From assembly GCA_037962975.1 (NCBI GenBank), contig CM075674.1, positions 36,098,501 to 36,162,500 of the forward strand: a stretch of DNA of 64,000 nt. The letters run 5' to 3'. The notes beneath the pieces were generated by a model. That model was not told the origin of the DNA, did not search any database, and saw only the letters and a program-made list of their open reading frames with translations. Origin of the DNA: Clitoria ternatea. Taxonomy: Eukaryota; Streptophyta; Magnoliopsida; Fabales; Fabaceae. A program made the position numbers and the translations under genes. This document shows, piece by piece, positions 58,140 through 64,000 of the stretch; position 1 is the stretch's first letter, and the number at the start of each line of letters is the position of its first letter.

Positions 58140-58440
58140 TCTTTGACTAGTGATGATGATAACAAGCATCTTGACCCCACTAGAGATTGTTAATCTTTTT
58201 TTTGTGTGTGTAAAACCAATGTGATCAGATCAGTAGTAGTTGTAGTTTCTGTTCCATAGGACAACACTAGCAATCATCTATTACTTCCATTTCCATGTTT
58301 AATGATATCTTCTTTTTTTTTGGGGGGAGGGGTTAGATATGAATTTCTGAACTACATGGTAGTATGATGTATCAGGCCTATCTGCTAGAAAGGAATATAA
58401 AGTTATTTTATGTTTAGCTCTCATTATCACTGCCTCTGTT
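58140..58440 (+). other. 3' untranslated region of the ZPR gene
   Basis: T-rich sequence with TTTTTTTTGGGG near 58312, and a polyadenylation-like AATATAAAG at 58393 followed by T/TG-rich sequence. A poly(A) site near 58410-58450 is inferred. Confidence 0.5.
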
Positions 58441-59740
58441 CTGTGTGTGTGTGATCATGAATCATGATGAAAATTTATTACCAACATGGTTATTAATTCA
58501 TATAAATTCTAGTCCAATTTGAATTTCATTAGTTGTAATCGGATCAGCTATATTTGAAAAAGAAATGTTAAATGTAAGTTGATCACTTGATTGCAATTTT
58601 TTTTTTCAAGTTGGTATCTTATAAGCAAATAACCATTGCTAATGTATTGTTCAATATTGAAATAAAAAAAAATTAACCAAGTCGGTTATAATTCATAGAT
58701 AATTGAGTTTTTTAGTATTAATTAGGAATTCGAATCTCAACATTTTTTTTCGAAGTTTTAAAACATACATGATTTCTACTTTTAAAAAAAAAATTAGTCT
58801 CTAATTATGAATGGAAGGAACAGGGATGCCTTTTTTTCAAACCCAAAAATATGAAGTATGAGAGCATTTAAAATTTTAAAAAGTTATGTTTATTTATAAT
58901 TTGATGAAAGTTAATTAGAAAAATGAATAGATGGGATGATGATGGGGATGGCTTATCGTTCAGATTCTGTTTTGAAGAGATCTTATCAGAACAAAAGTGA
59001 TGAATAGATTCTGGAATGAAAGTCAATGAGGATTCATTAGAGTGGGTGAAGAAGAAACAGAAACAGAGTGTAAGTAACTCACAAAATATCAAATTCTGGG
59101 ACATGACATTGTCAATGCCTCGTAGCATACGACTATATGGTTGACTGTCAGTTTAAATGGGATCACAGCTTGTTATCATAAAGTAACCACATCAAATTAT
59201 CTAATTTCACTATCACAAAAGCTTTTTTAATAATTTAACAAATTAGAGTTGTTGATCATCAAATGACTAAATCAGTTTACATGAGATTATTTTGGCTTAC
59301 TCTGTAATTTTGGATGAGTTATAAAAAATACTGTTATGTTAAATATTAGTAATGAGTATTTTCATGCTTATAATGGTCTAGTCTAAAATCTAATTGGGTT
59401 ATAATAAAAAAAAATAGAACCATTGTTATTGAGTAAAGAAAATGAGTTATTATTGTAAATCTTGTAACATTGGCTTTGATTGAATAAAACAAATCTAACA
59501 TTATAGTTGTTTTTAAGCTTGGAAGTTAGAATTTTTAAATTATTTTGTGGACAAACAATATTTAATAGGCATGCCAATGTCACAAGTCGAGGGCATATTA
59601 GAAAAAAAGTTTGGAATTATTAAACCTAACTGTATCTTTTCCTTATAAATTCTTGTTGAGTTCAAGAAAACAAATAACATCTCATCTTCTTGTATATTTA
59701 TATTTTTATTAATTTGATAACTTAAATATATATTTTTAAA
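58441..59740. other. AT-rich spacer downstream of the ZPR gene
   Basis: Nothing identified. The 86-codon minus frame at 58868-59128 and others lack family resemblance or coding context. Confidence 0.5.
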
Positions 59741-59751
59741 TAAGTCATATA

Positions 59752-59897
59752 AAAGATGTGTCATATGAGAAAAACTCTTTATGTGAGAGTGAGAAATGAA
59801 TCTAGGCCGTACATAAGCGAGATTAAAAGTTTTTATATGACTCAGATTTGTTTCTATCACTCTCACATAAGTGAAATTTTCTCAAAAAATACATCCG
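59752..59897. mobile_element. 146-bp MITE with ~52-bp inverted ends
   Basis: Flanked by an 11-bp direct repeat TAAGTCATATA (59741-59751 and 59898-59908). The left end AAAGATGTGTCATATGAGAA and the reverse complement of the right end align through TTATGTGAGAGTGA and AATCT. A 9-11-bp duplication with long inverted ends suits a Mutator-like MITE. The two arms make an almost complete hairpin. Confidence 0.7.
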
Positions 59898-59908
59898 TAA
59901 GTCATATA

Positions 59909-62900
59909 TATCTAATACATTTTAGTAAAAGTAATATATAATGATATATCTTGAAAATCTTTGAAAATAATAAACTTAAAAATTTATATCTATTTTAAAA
60001 AGTTATATGTATTTTAAAAAATATATACTTATCTTTACTACACGGTTGAGGTGTACTATCTCCAAACTTGTCTCCATCTCCACTAGATTTAGGGCATCAT
60101 CTTAGTCCACATTCCTTTAAACTCAGTTAAAATAGAATTTTTTTTGTCAAAATTGGAAAAAAGACAATTTGGAACTTATGAATTTGAGTTTAATGTAAAG
60201 TCCACTATATAATAAATTTAAGAATTGAATATATTTTGTCCTCATTTTATGAGTAGATTTTAGTTTTTATTGTTATAAATTTTTGCTATGTTTTTTTCCC
60301 TATTAAATTTTAATATTTCAAAAATTTTGTCTCATTATTAGTCACCATTCATTCATTGGTTGACTAATTATAAAGGTGGGTTTTTGGGGTAAAAAGATTC
60401 GATTTCTTAGGATTGTTTTTACTATGATAAGTTCAAGTTACATAATGTTATGTTTTCATATTTTTTTTTTATTATTAACTTCTAAGTTAGTTGATATGTA
60501 GAATAATTAGACAATATGTTGAACGATAATGTGAGAATCGTTGGACATATTACCATTTACTTTAAAAAAAAGATAAAGGATTATTTCTAAATGTTTTATA
60601 TTAATGAATGACGATAAACATAAGAAAAATATCAATAGAGGTAATAAAAATGTAACAAAAATATTATGGAACCAATTCTAAAATTTATTAATTTTATAGA
60701 GATGAAAAATATAATTAATCATAAATTTAAATAATATAAAATTAATATCATAAAACTTAAATTATTATGATCCATAATTTTCAAGGGTAAGGTTTGATAG
60801 AGGCAACAGTCTTTTTTTAAGTTGTCAAGACATTTAAAGCCTGTAATTGTATTTGATATATTTTATTTAGATCCAAATAAAATAAAATCTATACATTCAG
60901 CAAAACTTCTCATGCTATGATTTAACACAACTAGCTTATTATGAAATACTACCCTCTTCCTAAGTTTTTATAAGAAAAATTGTGATGGATATTTTTCGTT
61001 AATCTTTGCATGCCTGTTTATGGTCCTAATCTTTCCTAACACGTAATAAATTGTTTTTCCATGGGGCAACATTATGATTGTGAAACACTTCTAACTTATT
61101 AAATTCATTGAGCAGCTTTTAGATGATAACTTTCAATTAATTTTCTAACATTCAAATAACTTATCAATTACTTTCCAAAATAAAACCAGTAAAAAAAAGT
61201 TTGAGTATACATACATATTTAGTAACTTAGTTAGAAATAAGGCGTAGATATCATCTAAAGATGAGTATTGATTTCACATTACATTTGAAACATCAACCAA
61301 TTTCGTTTATGTATTTAGTAAAATTTAGATAACCTAAACTGAAAATGAAGATAAGGTAAAATTTTAGGGTGGTGTTGATATCTGTAAGAAATGTGTAATC
61401 GAAACTGAAGGGGGAATTCACAAACTTTGATCCTGTAATGTAACCCTGCTTCTAACTGAAACTGACCTCTTAAGGTCACCAAACCAGCAGCTCAGTATGT
61501 CAATTTTGATATGGAATTAAGGACCCGGGGCATCATGACTGAGATTCCCTTCGAAGACCCACAAGTCAGTAAAAAATCTATGGATTTAATATATGACGAA
61601 TGATATTGAATAAATATATATACATTATATTATTTATCTATAAATTAAACAAATAGCAATGTGGAGTTGAAGTATAACAGAAGCATATGGCTAAACCAAG
61701 AGGTGCCTCAGAATCTAAATTTACCACTGCTCCTCTTGGATTTAACTTACCTCTATTAAATGTTTGTTGAAATTATATTCTCTTTGTTACAGAGTATCTG
61801 CAGCCTGCAGATTCGGCCATCATAACCATATCTAAGACTATATAATGAAGTTAGGACCAAGTTTGACAAAATCAAATGAAAATCAAACTATATATATTTT
61901 TGGCTTTTCAAAATATAAATGAATGATTAGTTCAAGGGCCAAATTGAAAAATTAGCATCTTGAGAAACCTTTCACAAGACGGGTGAAAAGTAATAATTAA
62001 ATTTTTTTCTCAACCAACTCCTCTTTATGTCCCTGCCATTTTTGTAGAACAAATATACAGTAAAACTATCATTACTCCATGGAATGAGATGCGGTTTTGG
62101 TGTGTCATGCAGTTTTTAATTGATGATTATTTAAACAAAATAGGATAAAGAAATTTATTTCTAGGTCAACATTTAAGACACAGCAATATTTCCTTCAGGC
62201 ATATAGAAGAAACTTTACCATAATGACCAAAAAAAAAAGAGACTTACCACTTACTAAGGAAAAGGCTTTAATAACCTCCAAGGTGATTAGCATGTAGTGA
62301 GCTTGAACGAAGAATAAGATCCTGAACCTTCATCATTTGAGGGGGGAATGAGCTTCCGAGTGTTCTAGCATTACTCTTTTAATGAATTACTGAGACATTT
62401 GTGAGTTTCATAGAATTTATTTGGCCCCTTACATGTTAGTATTTATAGTCGTTTATTAAGTTTATGAAAATGATTCATTGTTTCTTTGAGCCCATTTTGA
62501 CTCGTATCGATAAATTCCTAACAAAACTTATCAAAATAATATCATTTATGAAATATTTAGTTCAAACATTCAATCAAACATGTTCTGCATACATTCTATT
62601 CACCCTTATATTACCAGATGGAATCATTTGTCCCTTTCGTGTTCCTAAAAAAATATCCATTAACTAAATACATACATGTTATGATTTTATTAAAGGAGTT
62701 AAAAGAACAGTTAATTTCCGTCCCTATTGCTTCCTATACTCTACCCCACGGTTGCTGCAAAGCAAAGATATTATAACCTAACCTTGGAAAAAAATTTGCA
62801 AGATCTCATAGCAAGAATATTTTCTCTAATCCCTTTTTGCAATCTGACAGTTTAAAAATGAAATTTGACTCTTATGACATAGGAAATACATTTCGCATTT

Positions 62901-63117
62901 TAGAGAATGACATACAATCTAATCATGGATTAATCATTGGTTATTATTCTGTTCTTTAAAGGAGTAAAATCCTTAAAACCTAAACTCATGTTATGATGTA
63001 GAGACTTACAAGTCCTTAGGAAATTTTTAACTCCAATCAATTTTGAGAAAAACTGTTCCATAATAGAATTAATTCTTGTTTACTCTACCTTCAGCACCCC
63101 ACCACCCCAAATAACAT
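59909..63117. other. AT-rich spacer
   Basis: No gene, RNA or element could be supported. Around 61430-61570 base composition is more balanced (words GACCCGGGGCATCATGACTG), which could be a decayed exon, but no frame or splice pattern was found. Confidence 0.5.
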
Positions 63118-63275
63118 TTACATCTGGGACATTGTTATTCTTTCTATCCATGTGCAGTACCCTTGCCAACAACTGCAATTATCTATTCTATCATTATACA
63201 AATCTGGGCCCGTCATTGGGAAAAGAAGCCACAAGAAGCCCAGGAATCCCATTATGAATGTTATACTTACAATCC
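63118..63275 (-). other. Possible terminal exon of an unknown membrane-like protein
   Basis: On the minus strand a pyrimidine-rich tract ends in TTTGTTTCAG (to 63276), and an open frame follows: GIVSITFIMGFLGFLWLLFP, then MTGPDLYNDRIDNCSCWQGY and a short end to TAA at 63118. The first part is hydrophobic enough for one membrane segment. Against it: GTAAGTAT, a strong donor, lies five bases after the acceptor, no upstream exon was found in the remaining 0.7 kb, and I know no matching family. Treat as a weak candidate. Confidence 0.2.
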
Positions 63276-63405
63276 CTGAAACAAACAGAAACAAACAGAT
63301 GAATAAGTCCAAAATAACATTTCTATGGAAATGAATGGTAAAAACATAAATCCCATTATCCATAGTTCCATGACAAAAAACAAGAGCAGCAGACCATGAG
63401 TACAT

Positions 63406-64000
63406 CTTATCGTACTAACTAGCACTGTTTTTATACCCTGGCCCCCCTCTTTTTTCTTTCCTCCTATGCATGCACAATTTGTGTCTTGTGAGGAGTGGGG
63501 GATCTCAAGAGGAAGGATTAATCTCCATTAAAATTTAAGCCTCGGCTACATGGAAAAAAGCAAGTACCCACCTAATGAGTGACAGCTCCTACGGGTGGCA
63601 GGCAACATCAGATGTTGGATCTAAAACTTAATATTGATCAGGGATTCAAATTGCAAGTTACAGATTTTTTTTTTACAAATAACGATTCAATCTTGATTCA
63701 TTGTTAATGTAAAAATTCAGTCAGCCATGTAGCATTACAAGTACCAAACTGTTAATTTGTTCATTGCAATGAAATATCTTGGTTTGGATGATGTGGCACT
63801 CTCCAATTTTCCAATTGCTTATTGTTTTACACTAATCACACATAAAATTCAGTACCAACAAGCAAAAGCAATTTCAGAAAACTAAAATTTGTAACTAATA
63901 AATATATAGTAAAAAAAGATTTCACAACACTAGTTTCTTCACTCTTTTCTTTATATTTTCAGTAAATAATTCATAATGAAAAGAGTTATGGAGAAATATA
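63406..64000. other. Spacer at the window edge
   Basis: Nothing identified in this stretch. Confidence 0.5.

Overview
The window is plant nuclear DNA, most likely from a legume and quite possibly soybean (inference from recognised families; no species marker was tested). It is AT-rich and almost gene-free. The only intact host protein gene I can name is a 76-residue LITTLE ZIPPER (ZPR3/ZPR4-type) gene at 57909-58139, with a TATA box, a CT-rich promoter and leader, and an intron in its 5' leader. Nearly everything else that can be identified is transposable-element DNA at different stages of decay.

Layout. 1-4860: AT-rich spacer holding an old LTR fragment (2226 to about 3200, minus strand) and a triple tRNA-like repeat (about 3450-3850). 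4864-6370: decayed Ty1/copia remnant. 6466-8653: remnant of a minus-strand Ty3/gypsy element of Ogre/Tat type, with a 69-bp tandem array, a scrambled integrase, a gag piece, a PBS and one LTR. 8654-12594: spacer. 12595 to about 16100: chromovirus-like (Tekay/Del) Ty3/gypsy integrase end and 3' LTR, interrupted by an 807-bp solo LTR. 16841-17808: DNA element with long terminal inverted repeats.

18309-45993 is the centrepiece, a nest of elements whose junctions can be read from target-site duplications (TSDs). A hAT-like element (18317-45985, 8-bp TSD) was entered by a second hAT-like element (18323-42620, 8-bp TSD). That one received a SIRE/Maximus-type copia retrotransposon (18473-42177, 5-bp TSD GAAAC), which in turn received a 14.3-kb Athila/Calypso-type gypsy retrotransposon on the minus strand (25152-39455, TSD TACAC). 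A separate 2.7-kb solo LTR (43201-45924, TSD GGTTG) also sits in the outer hAT element. 48548-51608 is another solo LTR (3.06 kb, TSD AATAT), followed by an Athila-like gag remnant. 52500-56390 is spacer, 56395-58440 the ZPR gene, and 58440-64000 spacer with a 146-bp MITE (59752-59897) and one doubtful exon-like stretch (63118-63275, minus).

The most unusual signal is regulatory-looking sequence inside the LTRs. The copia element carries the 12-bp palindrome GTAATCGATTAC in pairs whose starts are exactly 21 bp apart in eleven of eleven full pairs (8 pairs in the two LTRs, 3 in the pol-env spacer). The Athila LTR and the unrelated 3-kb solo LTR both carry a different motif, CGCTTGAGCG, also paired at 20-21 bp. 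A third motif, CCGAGTGA, is spread through the 2.7-kb solo LTR, where it flips strand half-way, and also occurs in the Athila 3' region and the 69-bp array. The window contains no autonomous intact retrotransposon: every gag-pol frame is broken by stops or frameshifts, and many of the stops look like C-to-T decay of glutamine codons.
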